Shown: positions 43,803 to 53,526 of the stretch, piece by piece
Position numbering within the stretch: the first letter of the stretch is position 1
Layout: every line of letters starts with the position of its first letter
Source: an uncultured Lachnospiraceae bacterium
GTDB taxonomy: Bacteria; Bacillota; Clostridia; Lachnospirales; Lachnospiraceae
Direction: 5' to 3'
NCBI GenBank assembly: GCA_947625755.1
Contig: CANQPJ010000002.1
Location: 62,001-126,000, forward strand
DNA length: 64,000 nt
Program-made: the position numbers and the translations under genes
The notes under the pieces: generated by a model
Told to the model about the DNA's origin: nothing
Databases searched by the model: none
The model's input: the letters and a program-made list of their open reading frames with translations, nothing else

Positions 43803-45296
43803 TTATCTTCCATAAATATCGCATAAATATCTAAGTCTTTCAATTTCCTGTGGTCCGAATTGTCCCTCTACCATTCGCCATCGCCAGTTTGTTCCCATAG
43901 ACGAAGGAAGATTCATCCTTCCAATATTGCCGATTTTTAAAATATCCTGCATTTGAAAAATAATCACATCTGCAACACTTTCATATACGCTCTTAAAAAT
44001 CTTATCGACCAATTCTTCAATCGAACCATTCCTGCATTCCATATATTCACGTATGTATCCCAGTTCCCAATGACGTAATCCTGTAAAATATCCTACTAAT
44101 GTATCATTGTCATGGGTGCCCCCATATGCCACAGTATTCGGCATCCAGTTATAGGGCAGATGGCTGTTTTTTCTATCTCCATCAAAAGCAAATTCAATTA
44201 CTTTCATGCCGGGGTATCCGGATTTTTCCAATACATCAATGACCTCCGGCATTTGTACGCCCAAATCTTCAGCAATAATTTTCTTATCGCCGATTGCCTC
44301 ATTGATGACCTGAATCAGCTTCATCCCCGGTCCATTTTCCCAATTTCCATTTCTGGCATCTTCATCCTCTGCCGGTATTGCATAATATTTTACCATGCCG
44401 ATAAAATGGTCAATGCGAATCACATCATACAGCCTGGCGGAATGTTCCATTCTTTTTTTCCACCATGAAAAGCCGTCAGATTCTATTTTTTCCCAATCAT
44501 ACAAAGGATTTCCCCAGCGTTGTCCGCTCTCCGAAAATGCATCCGGTGGAACTCCGGCTACTTTTTTAGGATTCAGTTCTTTATCTAACTGAAACAAATC
44601 CGTATGCTGCCAGACATCTGCGGAATCCATTGCAACATAGATTGGAATATCGCCGATAATCTGAATGTCTTTCTCATTGGCATATTTTTTTAGCTTATTC
44701 CATTGTTCAAAAAATTTAAACTGAATAAATTGATAGAATTCAATATCACTGCGCAGTTTTTCTTTGATTTCCTGAATTGCATTATCGTCCCTGAATTTAA
44801 TTTTTTCTTCCCAGTCTACCCACGAAGTACCATCATACTTATCTTTGCAGGCACTGTACAGGCAGTAATCCTCCAGCCAGTCCTTGTTGTCCTCTAAAAA
44901 AATTTTATAATCTTCCAAATCCCGGTGCCGACTGTTTTCAAAAGCTGTTCTTAACACTTGAAATCGGGAACTGTAAATCAAACCATAATCCACATACTGC
45001 TCTTCTAAATTCCACATAAAACTGTTGACATAGTCCGCATCCAAAAGTCCTTCATCTATCAGAATATCCAAATCAATAAAATAAGGATTTCCCGCAAATG
45101 CTGAAAATGATGCGTAAGGACTGTCTCCAAAGCTGGTAGGTCCTAAAGGCAGCACCTGCCAGAATTTCTGTCTTGCTGCAGCTAAATTATCTACAAACTC
45201 ATATGCGCTTTTTCCAAATGTACCAATTCCATACGGAGATGGCAGACTGCTGACAGGCATCAGAACACCTGCACTCCGCTCAAATCTTTTCTGCAT
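43803..45296 (-). CDS. malQ: 4-alpha-glucanotransferase (amylomaltase, GH77)
   Basis: Transfers alpha-1,4-glucan segments in maltodextrin and glycogen metabolism. The 497-residue protein has all GH77 landmarks: PLGPTSFGDSPYASFS, IIGDIPIYVAMDSADVW, the nucleophile Asp296 in DVIRIDHFIGM, the acid/base Glu343 in IAEDLG, and GTHDNDTLVGY. The start has a GAGAGAAG site. It lies between the rhomboid-like gene and lysA in a run of minus-strand genes. Confidence 0.96.
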   Translation of the reverse strand: MQKRFERSAGVLMPVSSLPSPYGIGTFGKSAYEFVDNLAAARQKFWQVLPLGPTSFGDSPYASFSAFAGNPYFIDLDILIDEGLLDADYVNSFMWNLEEQYVDYGLIYSSRFQVLRTAFENSRHRDLEDYKIFLEDNKDWLEDYCLYSACKDKYDGTSWVDWEEKIKFRDDNAIQEIKEKLRSDIEFYQFIQFKFFEQWNKLKKYANEKDIQIIGDIPIYVAMDSADVWQHTDLFQLDKELNPKKVAGVPPDAFSESGQRWGNPLYDWEKIESDGFSWWKKRMEHSARLYDVIRIDHFIGMVKYYAIPAEDEDARNGNWENGPGMKLIQVINEAIGDKKIIAEDLGVQMPEVIDVLEKSGYPGMKVIEFAFDGDRKNSHLPYNWMPNTVAYGGTHDNDTLVGYFTGLRHWELGYIREYMECRNGSIEELVDKIFKSVYESVADVIIFQMQDILKIGNIGRMNLPSSMGTNWRWRMVEGQFGPQEIERLRYLCDIYGR

Positions 45297-45329
45297 AATC
45301 TTCTCTCAACTCTCTGTTATATTCGCTTA

Positions 45330-46256
45330 TTATTTATGTTCATGGGTAAATAAATGGTCCTGACAGTACTCTTTATTTCCGGAGCACTTGGAACAATACC
45401 GGAATGTCAGGTTCGGGTCATCTAACTCTGTTCTTCCACAAATTACGCACTTATGTCTCGCACCGTTTTCATAAGTTACCGGTTTTGCCTGTCTGACGGA
45501 GCGTTTATACTGATAACGCTTCTTTACCTGTTTCGGAGAAAAGCGCCCTCTATGCTTTCCAAAAATTATATATATTAAGAAATTCATTAAGGAAACAAAA
45601 ATCAGCACTGTAATGATAATTCCTACAATAATACTTCCTGATTTAAACGCCTGAAAAATATCATAAATTAAATATGCGGTGTACAAATATCCAAACCATT
45701 TAATCCTTATTGGTATAATAAAGTACAGCAATAACTGTTCATCCGGATATGTGAAAGCATATGCCAGAAATATGGACATGTTAATATAATATGTGCTGAC
45801 GTAGAATCCGATAATTTCTCCGAAAAAATTTGCCGGACTTACACTGCCATAAGACATCATTTCCGAAATAATATCTGCCGGCAATAAATCTGCACTGTAC
45901 AAAACCAGTAATGCGACATATAAAATCAATGCACCTATCACTGTAAAAAACAGACCGGAAAAAATATATACATTATACCGGTAGGTTCCCCATGTCTGCT
46001 CGAGACCTCTGCCCAGAGAATAATACAAAAATAACATGATAATTGTAAAAATTCCCAATGACTCCGGTGGAACTAATATCCACGTTACCAGTCTCCATAT
46101 TTGTCCATGAAAAATCATATATGGATTAAATTGTAAAAAATAATACATCTGTGGCGCCGCCAGTTCTATCACATATCCAATTACATAAGCAGCAATGATA
46201 TATAGCGATAAATTCGGTATTGCAAATTTTCCAAATTTCTTTTCAAATTTCGACAT
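45330..46256 (-). CDS. Rhomboid-fold membrane protein without visible catalytic serine, with C-terminal zinc-finger-like tail
   Basis: A 308-residue membrane protein with about six helices in a rhomboid or derlin-like arrangement (FNPYMIFHGQIWRLVTWILVPP, GRGLEQTWGTYRYN). The usual catalytic GxSG is not seen, so a proteolytically inactive pseudo-protease is likely. The tail is zinc-finger-like with paired cysteines and histidines (HKCVICGRTEL, FRYCSKCSGNKEYCQDHLFTHEH). The start at 46256 has AGGAG upstream; a longer frame to 46310 is rejected. A TTGACA promoter lies just upstream. Function is unknown; a substrate-recognition or quality-control role is inferred. Confidence 0.8.
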   Translation of the reverse strand: MSKFEKKFGKFAIPNLSLYIIAAYVIGYVIELAAPQMYYFLQFNPYMIFHGQIWRLVTWILVPPESLGIFTIIMLFLYYSLGRGLEQTWGTYRYNVYIFSGLFFTVIGALILYVALLVLYSADLLPADIISEMMSYGSVSPANFFGEIIGFYVSTYYINMSIFLAYAFTYPDEQLLLYFIIPIRIKWFGYLYTAYLIYDIFQAFKSGSIIVGIIITVLIFVSLMNFLIYIIFGKHRGRFSPKQVKKRYQYKRSVRQAKPVTYENGARHKCVICGRTELDDPNLTFRYCSKCSGNKEYCQDHLFTHEHK

Positions 46257-46315
46257 GTTTACACTCCTGATTTTTATTTTAGGGCATGGTTTTCCTATAT
46301 AAATAACCATTTTAC

Positions 46316-46344
46316 AGTATAGTTTCTACACCACTGTTTGTCAA
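46316..46344 (-). promoter_or_regulatory. Consensus sigma-A promoter of the rhomboid-like gene
   Basis: TTGACA (46344-46339), a 17-base spacer and TATACT (46321-46316). It directs transcription into 45330-46256 and probably on into malQ. The divergent gap 46257-46562 contains this promoter and the one at 46458-46486; no gene is seen there. Confidence 0.85.
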
Positions 46345-46457
46345 ACAACTTTGCTTTTTCAAAGCAAATAAAAATTTTTTCTGTAAATCTTCAGGTACTT
46401 ATCAAATATAATTTATATAAATCAAGGCACCATCCAGATATTGTCTATGGTTTTTGG

Positions 46458-46486
46458 TTGTTTTTTCTTCTTATTTATTATATAAT
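46458..46486 (+). promoter_or_regulatory. Sigma-A promoter of the 1415-residue gene
   Basis: TTGTTT (46458-46463), a 17-base spacer and a perfect TATAAT (46481-46486), 77 bp before the ATG at 46563. Confidence 0.75.
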
Positions 46487-46562
46487 AAAAAGTCGTTTTT
46501 AATAGTTTTATGTCAAATAAACACATATTTTGTTAAAACTTTATTAAGGATAAGGTGAGGAT

Positions 46563-49500
46563 ATGAATAAAAATTATTACAGTCTGGGTATTGATATTGG
46601 TTCAACTACCGTAAAAATCGCAATACTTGACAAAGAAAACAATCTTGTTTTTTCAGATTATGAAAGACATTATGCTAATATTCAGGAGACTTTAGTTTCT
46701 CTGTTACAGAAAGCCCATAAAGAACTGGGGGCGATTGAACTGTGTCCAATGATTACCGGTTCGGGCGGACTTGCATTATCGGAACATCTTAAAATTCCAT
46801 TTGTTCAGGAGGTTGTAGCTGTCTCAACAGCTTTGGAAGATTATGCTCCTCAAACAGATGTTGCAATTGAATTAGGCGGTGAAGATGCCAAGATTATATA
46901 TTTTACGAATGGTATTGAGCAGCGAATGAATGGTATCTGCGCCGGTGGTACAGGTTCATTTATTGACCAGATGGCGTCTCTTTTGCAGACAGATGCCTCC
47001 GGCTTAAATGAATATGCGAAGAATTATCAGGCAATTTATCCCATTGCGGCAAGATGTGGTGTTTTTGCCAAAACAGATATTCAGCCACTTATTAATGAAG
47101 GGGCTACCAAAGAAGATTTATCTGCTTCTATTTTTCAGGCTGTAGTAAATCAGACAATTTCCGGACTTGCCTGTGGCAAACCGATTCGTGGTACCGTTGC
47201 ATTTTTAGGCGGACCGCTTCATTTTTTACCGGAACTGAAAAATGCATTTATCCGGACATTACAATTAGATGATGAACATATTGTTGCGCCAGAACATTCC
47301 CATTTGTTTGCAGCAACCGGCGCCGCACTGAATCATAATCCGAATGTTCGTGTAAATATTGTTGATTTATATGAAGAATTATCAAAGGGTGTTAAGATGT
47401 CCATGGAAATCAAACGTCTTGAACCTCTATTCCACAATCAGGAAGAATACGATAAATTCTTAAATAGACATAGTAAAGCCGAAGTTAAAAAAGGGGATTT
47501 GGCATCATACAGTGGAAACTGTTTTCTTGGTATTGATTCTGGTTCTACTACAACCAAAGCTGCATTGATAGCGGAAGATGGCACATTGCTCTACTCTTTC
47601 TACAGTGGTAATAATGGAAATCCTCTTCAGACAATTATCGATGCTGTAAAGGATATTTATTCAAAACTGCCAAAAGATGCACATATTGTCCGCTCCTGTT
47701 CTACGGGATACGGCGAAGCCCTGATAAAGGAAGCGTTACTGTTAGATGAAGGCGAGGTTGAAACAGTTGCCCATTACTATGCCGCAGCCTTTTTTGAGCC
47801 TCAGGTTGACTGTATTCTTGATATTGGCGGTCAGGATATGAAATGTATCAAAATTAAAAATAATTCCGTCGACAGTGTACAGCTCAATGAAGCCTGCTCC
47901 TCCGGATGTGGTTCCTTCATTGAAACATTTGCAAAATCGTTAAATTATTCTGTTGAAGATTTCGCAAAAGAAGCTTTATTCGCTTCCAATCCTACAGATT
48001 TGGGAACAAGATGTACTGTATTTATGAATTCAAATGTAAAGCAGGCGCAGAAAGAAGGAGCCAGTGTAGCCGATATTTCTGCCGGTCTTGCTTACTCTGT
48101 TATAAAAAATGCTTTATACAAAGTCATTAAAATTGCAGACGCCAAAGATTTAGGCAGAAAAATTGTTGTACAAGGTGGAACCTTCTACAATGATGCAGTT
48201 CTGCGAAGTCTTGAAAAAGTAGCTGAAATTGAAGCAATCAGACCTGATATTGCCGGTATTATGGGTGCCTTCGGCGCCGCATTAATCGCCAGAGAAAGAT
48301 ACCATGGGGAAAATACTACCATGTTATCTTTAGAACAGTTAGAATCTTTTTCTTATGAAACTTCCATGACAAGGTGTAAAGGATGTACCAATGCATGTCT
48401 GCTTACCATTAATAAATTTTCTGACGGTCGTAGATTCATCAGTGGAAACAGATGTGAAAAAGGCATTGGAGGACAAAAAAATAAAGAGAATATTCCAAAC
48501 CTTTTTGAATATAAACTGCATAGAATGTTTGACTATGAACCTTTAGATAAAGATACCGCTCCAAGAGGCTTGGTTGGAATTCCAAGAGTTCTTAATATGT
48601 ATGAGAATTTTCCATTTTGGGCAACATTCTTCAAAAATCTGGGATTTAGTGTAGTGCTGTCGCCGGAATCTTCCCATAAGATATACGAGATGGGTATTGA
48701 GTCGATTCCAAGTGAATCTGAATGTTATCCGGCAAAGATTGCGCACGGGCATATTGCATGGTTGATTAAAGAAGAGGTAAAATTTATTTTTTATCCCTGC
48801 ATCCCATATGAGCGAAATGAAACGCCGGATGCAAATAATCACTACAACTGCCCGATTGTCACATCATATGCAGAAAACATAAAGAATAACGTAGAAGAAC
48901 TGAATGATTCCACCATGAAATTTATGAATCCGTTTATGGCATTTACCAACGAGGATACTATTACTACCCGTCTTGTAGAGGAATTTACAAAAGAATTCGG
49001 TATAGAGAAATCCGAAATAAAAAATGCAGCGCATCTGGCATGGGAAGAGCTTCTTGCCTCCAGAAACGATATAGCTAAAAAAGGGGAAGAAACACTGAAG
49101 TATATGGAAGAAACCGGAAAACGCGGTATTGTTCTGGCAGGTCGTCCATATCATACTGACCCTGAAATTAATCATGGAATTCCGGAAATGATTAATTCCT
49201 ATGGTCTTGCTGTCTTAACAGAAGACTCCGTTTCTCATCTGGCACAGGTTGAGCGTCCATTAATTGTTTCTGACCAATGGATGTACCACTCAAGGCTTTA
49301 CCGTGCGGCAAACTTTGTGAAAACCAGAGATGACCTTGATTTGGTTCAGCTTAATTCCTTTGGGTGTGGTCTTGATGCAGTAACGACAGACTGTGTCAGC
49401 GACATATTGACCAAATCCGGAAAGATATATACGGTTCTCAAAATTGACGAAGTAAACAATTTAGGTGCTGCCAGAATCCGTATCCGTTCGCTTCTTGCAG

Positions 49501-50810
49501 CAATACGGGTTCGTTCTGAAAACCGTTTTAAAAGATATATCCAGCCTTCTTCCATTAACAAGGTGGAATTTACAAAACAGATGTATGATGATAAATACAC
49601 TATTCTCACTCCACAAATGAGCCCGATTCATTTTAAGATGCTGCAATCTGCATTGAATTCCTGCGGCTATAATTTTGAGGTGATGAAAAGCAATAAATCC
49701 TGCGTTGATATGGGATTAAAATATGTAAATAATGATGCGTGCTATCCTTCTTTAATTGTCGTTGGACAGATTATGGAAGCACTGCTTTCCGGGAAATATG
49801 ATTTAAATAAAACAGCTGTAATTATCACACAGACCGGTGGCGGCTGCCGTGCTACCAATTACATTGGTTTTATCAGAAGAGCTTTAGAAAAAGCAGGCAT
49901 GGGGCATATTCCTGTACTCTCCCTATCATTGCAGGGACTGGAAAAAAACAGTGGATTTAAGATTACTCCAAAATTTGCTGTCAAAGCTGTGGAGGCTGCC
50001 ATGTATGGAGATTTATTTATGAGAGTGGTTTACAGAACCAGACCTTATGAAGTAAACGAGGGCGAGACAAATGCACTCCATAAAAAATGGGAATATAAGC
50101 TATGCAAGCAGTTGTCCGATAACAAGCTGGGCATCCGACGTTTTAAACGCAATATGAAAAAAATTGTAGAGGAATTTGATGCGATACCTGTAAAAAACAT
50201 AAAAAAACCGCGAGTTGGTATTGTGGGAGAAATTCTTGTGAAATTCTCTCCTACTGCTAACAATGATTTGGTTGAACTTTTAGAGGAGGAGGGAGCCGAG
50301 GCTGTAATGCCTGATCTGGTAGACTTTTTCCTGTATGGGTTTAGAAATGCCACGTTTAAACATGAAAAACTGGGATTTGACAAGAAATCGGTCTATATTA
50401 ACAACCTTGCAATCAAAGCATTGGAGTGGATGAGAAAATCGGCAAAGAAAGCCCTGATAAAGAGTAAACATTTTACTCCTACCTCTGACATATGGGAGAT
50501 GAGCAAAATGGCTGAAGAGGTAGTTTCCATCGGAAACCAGACCGGCGAAGGATGGTTTTTGACTGGCGAGATGCTTCACTTAATACATGATGGTGTTCCA
50601 AACATTATTTGCACCCAGCCTTTCGCCTGCCTGCCAAACCATATCGTAGGCAAAGGTGTAATCAAAAAACTCCGGGCAATGAATCCGGATGCCAACATTG
50701 TAGCCGTGGATTATGATCCGGGTGCCAGTGAAGTAAACCAGTTAAACAGAATTAAACTGATGCTTGCAACAGCAAATAAAAGATTAAAAAAAGATAAACA
50801 GAACCAATAA
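46563..50810 (+). CDS. Giant acyl-CoA dehydratase activase-related fusion protein
   Basis: A 1415-residue protein made of two tandem ASKHA ATPase modules of the BadF/HgdC activase type. The first (1-270) has [21 protein letters not shown] and [11 protein letters not shown] (about 123). The second (about 322-590) has [25 protein letters not shown] and [11 protein letters not shown] (about 442). A cysteine segment follows ([10 protein letters not shown], then GNRCEKG, near 603-630), then a DUF2229-like part (about 660-880) and a C-terminal dehydratase-like region with [14 protein letters not shown] and [10 protein letters not shown] (about 1050-1095). The Gly-Cys-Gly loops normally hold a [4Fe-4S] cluster between subunits. 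The true substrate is unknown. It is transcribed alone, and no classical dehydratase alpha/beta pair is adjacent. Confidence 0.93.
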   Translation: MNKNYYSLGIDIGSTTVKIAILDKENNLVFSDYERHYANIQETLVSLLQKAHKELGAIELCPMITGSGGLALSEHLKIPFVQEVVAVSTALEDYAPQTDVAIELGGEDAKIIYFTNGIEQRMNGICAGGTGSFIDQMASLLQTDASGLNEYAKNYQAIYPIAARCGVFAKTDIQPLINEGATKEDLSASIFQAVVNQTISGLACGKPIRGTVAFLGGPLHFLPELKNAFIRTLQLDDEHIVAPEHSHLFAATGAALNHNPNVRVNIVDLYEELSKGVKMSMEIKRLEPLFHNQEEYDKFLNRHSKAEVKKGDLASYSGNCFLGIDSGSTTTKAALIAEDGTLLYSFYSGNNGNPLQTIIDAVKDIYSKLPKDAHIVRSCSTGYGEALIKEALLLDEGEVETVAHYYAAAFFEPQVDCILDIGGQDMKCIKIKNNSVDSVQLNEACSSGCGSFIETFAKSLNYSVEDFAKEALFASNPTDLGTRCTVFMNSNVKQAQKEGASVADISAGLAYSVIKNALYKVIKIADAKDLGRKIVVQGGTFYNDAVLRSLEKVAEIEAIRPDIAGIMGAFGAALIARERYHGENTTMLSLEQLESFSYETSMTRCKGCTNACLLTINKFSDGRRFISGNRCEKGIGGQKNKENIPNLFEYKLHRMFDYEPLDKDTAPRGLVGIPRVLNMYENFPFWATFFKNLGFSVVLSPESSHKIYEMGIESIPSESECYPAKIAHGHIAWLIKEEVKFIFYPCIPYERNETPDANNHYNCPIVTSYAENIKNNVEELNDSTMKFMNPFMAFTNEDTITTRLVEEFTKEFGIEKSEIKNAAHLAWEELLASRNDIAKKGEETLKYMEETGKRGIVLAGRPYHTDPEINHGIPEMINSYGLAVLTEDSVSHLAQVERPLIVSDQWMYHSRLYRAANFVKTRDDLDLVQLNSFGCGLDAVTTDCVSDILTKSGKIYTVLKIDEVNNLGAARIRIRSLLAAIRVRSENRFKRYIQPSSINKVEFTKQMYDDKYTILTPQMSPIHFKMLQSALNSCGYNFEVMKSNKSCVDMGLKYVNNDACYPSLIVVGQIMEALLSGKYDLNKTAVIITQTGGGCRATNYIGFIRRALEKAGMGHIPVLSLSLQGLEKNSGFKITPKFAVKAVEAAMYGDLFMRVVYRTRPYEVNEGETNALHKKWEYKLCKQLSDNKLGIRRFKRNMKKIVEEFDAIPVKNIKKPRVGIVGEILVKFSPTANNDLVELLEEEGAEAVMPDLVDFFLYGFRNATFKHEKLGFDKKSVYINNLAIKALEWMRKSAKKALIKSKHFTPTSDIWEMSKMAEEVVSIGNQTGEGWFLTGEMLHLIHDGVPNIICTQPFACLPNHIVGKGVIKKLRAMNPDANIVAVDYDPGASEVNQLNRIKLMLATANKRLKKDKQNQ

Positions 50811-50822
50811 GATTCTGTTTAT
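50794..50822 (+). terminator. Hairpin overlapping the stop of the activase fusion gene
   Basis: ATAAACAGAA (50794-50803) pairs perfectly with TTCTGTTTAT (50813-50822), 10 bp with a 9-base loop that contains the TAA stop. The tail is AT-rich but not a pure T-run, so terminator function is likely rather than certain. Confidence 0.6.
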
Positions 50823-50871
50823 ACATATTACATTTAATATATACAGGGATACTGTTAAAAAAATCTTTTTT

Positions 50872-50908
50872 CAAGTAAGTATTTGGTAGCCTGCCAAATA
50901 CTTACTTG
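50872..50908. other. Perfect 15-bp hairpin before array C
   Basis: CAAGTAAGTATTTGG (50872-50886) and CCAAATACTTACTTG (50894-50908) form a perfect stem with a 7-base loop. It is bounded by T6 on the left and lies 10 bp before the first unit of array C. It may be a bidirectional terminator or a border of the repeat element. Confidence 0.65.
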
Positions 50909-50917
50909 ATAGATGAA

Positions 50918-51327
50918 TTACATATTTTTTTGACAAACCTGCCAAGTATATATGTAAAATTTTGGGGAATTCGTGGTGGGTGAGAATGAATTACATATCT
51001 CTTTTACAAAACAAGCCAAGTATATATGTAAATTTTTGGAAAATACATGATTGGCAAGAATATATTACATATATTTTTTAATAAACCCGCCAAGCTTATA
51101 TGTAAATTCTTTTGGAAAACCACGGTGGGCAGAATGAATTACATATCTCTTTTGCAAAATAAGCCAAATATATATGTAAATTCTCGGGAAATACATGATT
51201 GGCAAGAATATATTACATATATTTTTTAATAAACCCACCAAGCTTATATGTAAATTTTTTTGGAAAACCACGGTGGGCAGAATGAATTACATACCTCTTT
51301 TACAAAATAAGACAAATATATATGTAA
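50918..51327 (+). repeat. Tandem array C: six 74-bp dyad repeats
   Basis: Core starts are at 50918, 50991, 51065, 51139, 51213 and 51287, spaced 73, 74, 74, 74 and 74 bp. The cores are TTACATAT...ATATGTAA with the same internal CAAGCCAAATA-type segment as arrays A and B. The units of positions 3-4 and 5-6 are nearly identical, a 148-bp duplication (51065-51212 and 51213-51327 plus flank). The array ends in GTAACTTATAAATA, matching the ends of A and B. It fills most of the 593-bp gap between convergent genes at 50811-51403; no gene is supported there. Confidence 0.95.
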
Positions 51328-51403
51328 CTTATAAATATGACTTATGGCAGGGAACCCAAGCATTTTTACTTTATATTTTACACCCCTGTGTAGTTTACAG
51401 ATC

Positions 51404-53500
51404 TTATTTTTCTCTCTTAACTTTTTTTATATCTATCCAATTATCTGTTCTCAATAGTTTTCCCCTAAATCTGTAATATATATCGTATTTATCCTCCTCT
51501 ATTCCACTTAACGGAAGTGCTTCTCCCACAAAAGCTCTTGCAAAATATTCCGGTCTCTTCTGTGATGTCTGTGCCAAATCTTTATAATATGTATAATTCT
51601 GCCCAACCAGGTATATTCCTTCCAACAGGTGGTCTATCATTTTTACATATAATGTGTCTTCCTCAATATATACTTCTATTCTTGCCACATCCTGCATGCT
51701 GTCAATCTGCTCCGGATGTTCCATGACCAGTTCTTTTAGTTTGTCGCTGCGCTCTTTTTCACTGGCATAAATATCTTCTAAAATAACCGGAGGTATATTT
51801 TGCGCTGCATCAATATCAGGAGTTATAACTTCTTCCAGCCCGGATAGCTTTCCGCGGCTGTAATTTTCATTTATATTCATTGGCTGGCTCATCTCGTTTG
51901 GACAAAAAGCAAACGGATATGCTCTATAGTATCCAAAATTCATTGTATATTTGTTCAGCACTTCTTCTGTCGTGTAATCAAATTCAATAATAGAGCCGCC
52001 CACAGAACCCTCTTTTTTTATTTTTCCATTCATCACGCACACTCTATTGTGCGCTTTTTCATATATAGCATTGGACCGTACGTTTGATTTATCTGTGGCA
52101 AATCTTTTCACCATAGAAACTGTTTTTTTTGTTTCATTAATCTGATACAAAACGGCATATGAATTTTTACTTTTTGTATAGTAACTTACCGGACGCCTTT
52201 TGTTGATATGATTATCATAAATAATAAGTTTCCGGTAGCCTTCTTCATCACATTCTTTGTCTACAAAACAGGCTGTGTGTGCCTGAAAAAACCATTCAAT
52301 ATTTCCTAAAGGTGTTAATACCTTATCTTCCATGGAAGTTCCCTTGAAAAAGTCCGGATTTCCCAAAACCCACTCCAGTTTCTTTGTTTCATAATTTAAT
52401 TTTATCACGGCATGAAGATTTCGGAGGCATACCATCAATGTTTTTTCATGATTATTATATTCTAATGTATTAATATGCGCCCAATCCGGTGAATCGACAA
52501 AACAGTCGTCCACATAATCTTTTAACCACACTTCATTAACCACTGCCCCGGTCTCATGCTCAACCTCAATTACTGTATCCTCTATCGTATTATTGTCAAA
52601 AGAATTCGAAATTACAGCATAATTTCCATTATCCAGCTTACAAAAATCATGGTGAGCGCCTTTTGCAATATTATATTTCGTAATAAATCTACCCATCTGG
52701 TCTACTTCATACATGTGAACAGACGTAGGGTTTGTATCGGTATGTCTTGTCACGGACTTGTCCAAAAACAGATATCTGCCTCCACAGACAGGTCGGAAAC
52801 CATAAGTCTTTGGCACCATGGAGAATGAAAACCTAATGTCTCCTTTCTGGTCAAACACATAAGGAAAAACACCATCATCGCCGCCATATACCAATGTCAG
52901 ATGATATAAAAAGTCATCCGGAGATTTTTTCTGATGTACTACCTGAATACCTGAACTTTTCCCTTTTAATTTCCCCGTAGTTATAAAAAATGTGCGTTTC
53001 CGGGTTACTTTATTTTTTTTATTGAGTAGTTCAATTTTTATTTTATTTTTCTGTTCGGGATACAGCCCCATAATAGGAATATGATGATAATTATCTTCCT
53101 TTACGGTATATGTGATATTTTCACTGTCTTCCTTACCAAAAACAGTAACTTTTACACTTCTCTTTCGGAAAGTATAAAAACCCGCAAGGGCGCAGAGAGG
53201 CGCATACTGGTATGGGTTTCTGATGACAAGCATGCTGCCAAATTTATGCTTTTTCGTATTGATTATTGTGGTAACAGCCTTTTCTATCGCCATAGACTGA
53301 AGCGGATATGCTGCTTTTACCTCAATATTGGATGCTGCATCTATGCCTGTATCTCTTTTCAGCTCTTCTCTATACTGTAAAGACTGCTCCAATATCCACT
53401 TTTCAGACTTTACCGTGACCGGGTATTTGTACAACCCCACAACCGCAAGTATTTTTTTGATTATTTTCCTGATAAATTGATTGATTTTATGGACACACAT
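51404..53500 (-). CDS. Arylsulfate sulfotransferase (ASST family)
   Basis: Predicted to transfer a sulfo group between phenolic compounds through a histidine intermediate. The 698 residues contain an N-terminal beta domain (about 80-190) and a six-bladed propeller with the family histidines in AHHDFCK, DWAHINTL and QAHTACF, plus an arginine in CLRNLHAVIK. The N-terminus (MCVHKINQFIRKIIKKILAVVGLY) has only a weak hydrophobic segment, unlike the secreted family members, so export is uncertain. It starts 26 bp after cysNC. Coupling to PAPS synthesis is unusual, because ASSTs normally use phenolic sulfates as donors. No ribosome binding site is strong at the ATG, so translation may follow on from cysNC. 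Confidence 0.85.
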   Translation of the reverse strand: MCVHKINQFIRKIIKKILAVVGLYKYPVTVKSEKWILEQSLQYREELKRDTGIDAASNIEVKAAYPLQSMAIEKAVTTIINTKKHKFGSMLVIRNPYQYAPLCALAGFYTFRKRSVKVTVFGKEDSENITYTVKEDNYHHIPIMGLYPEQKNKIKIELLNKKNKVTRKRTFFITTGKLKGKSSGIQVVHQKKSPDDFLYHLTLVYGGDDGVFPYVFDQKGDIRFSFSMVPKTYGFRPVCGGRYLFLDKSVTRHTDTNPTSVHMYEVDQMGRFITKYNIAKGAHHDFCKLDNGNYAVISNSFDNNTIEDTVIEVEHETGAVVNEVWLKDYVDDCFVDSPDWAHINTLEYNNHEKTLMVCLRNLHAVIKLNYETKKLEWVLGNPDFFKGTSMEDKVLTPLGNIEWFFQAHTACFVDKECDEEGYRKLIIYDNHINKRRPVSYYTKSKNSYAVLYQINETKKTVSMVKRFATDKSNVRSNAIYEKAHNRVCVMNGKIKKEGSVGGSIIEFDYTTEEVLNKYTMNFGYYRAYPFAFCPNEMSQPMNINENYSRGKLSGLEEVITPDIDAAQNIPPVILEDIYASEKERSDKLKELVMEHPEQIDSMQDVARIEVYIEEDTLYVKMIDHLLEGIYLVGQNYTYYKDLAQTSQKRPEYFARAFVGEALPLSGIEEDKYDIYYRFRGKLLRTDNWIDIKKVKREK

Positions 53501-53526
53501 GGTAATTTTTATAATTTTATCCTTTC

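Noticed and set aside
51047-51476. Open reading frames within the repeats (reading NYISLLQNKPNIYVNS and similar)
   Set aside because: They arise from the repeat sequence in one frame, lack ribosome binding sites and change with unit number.
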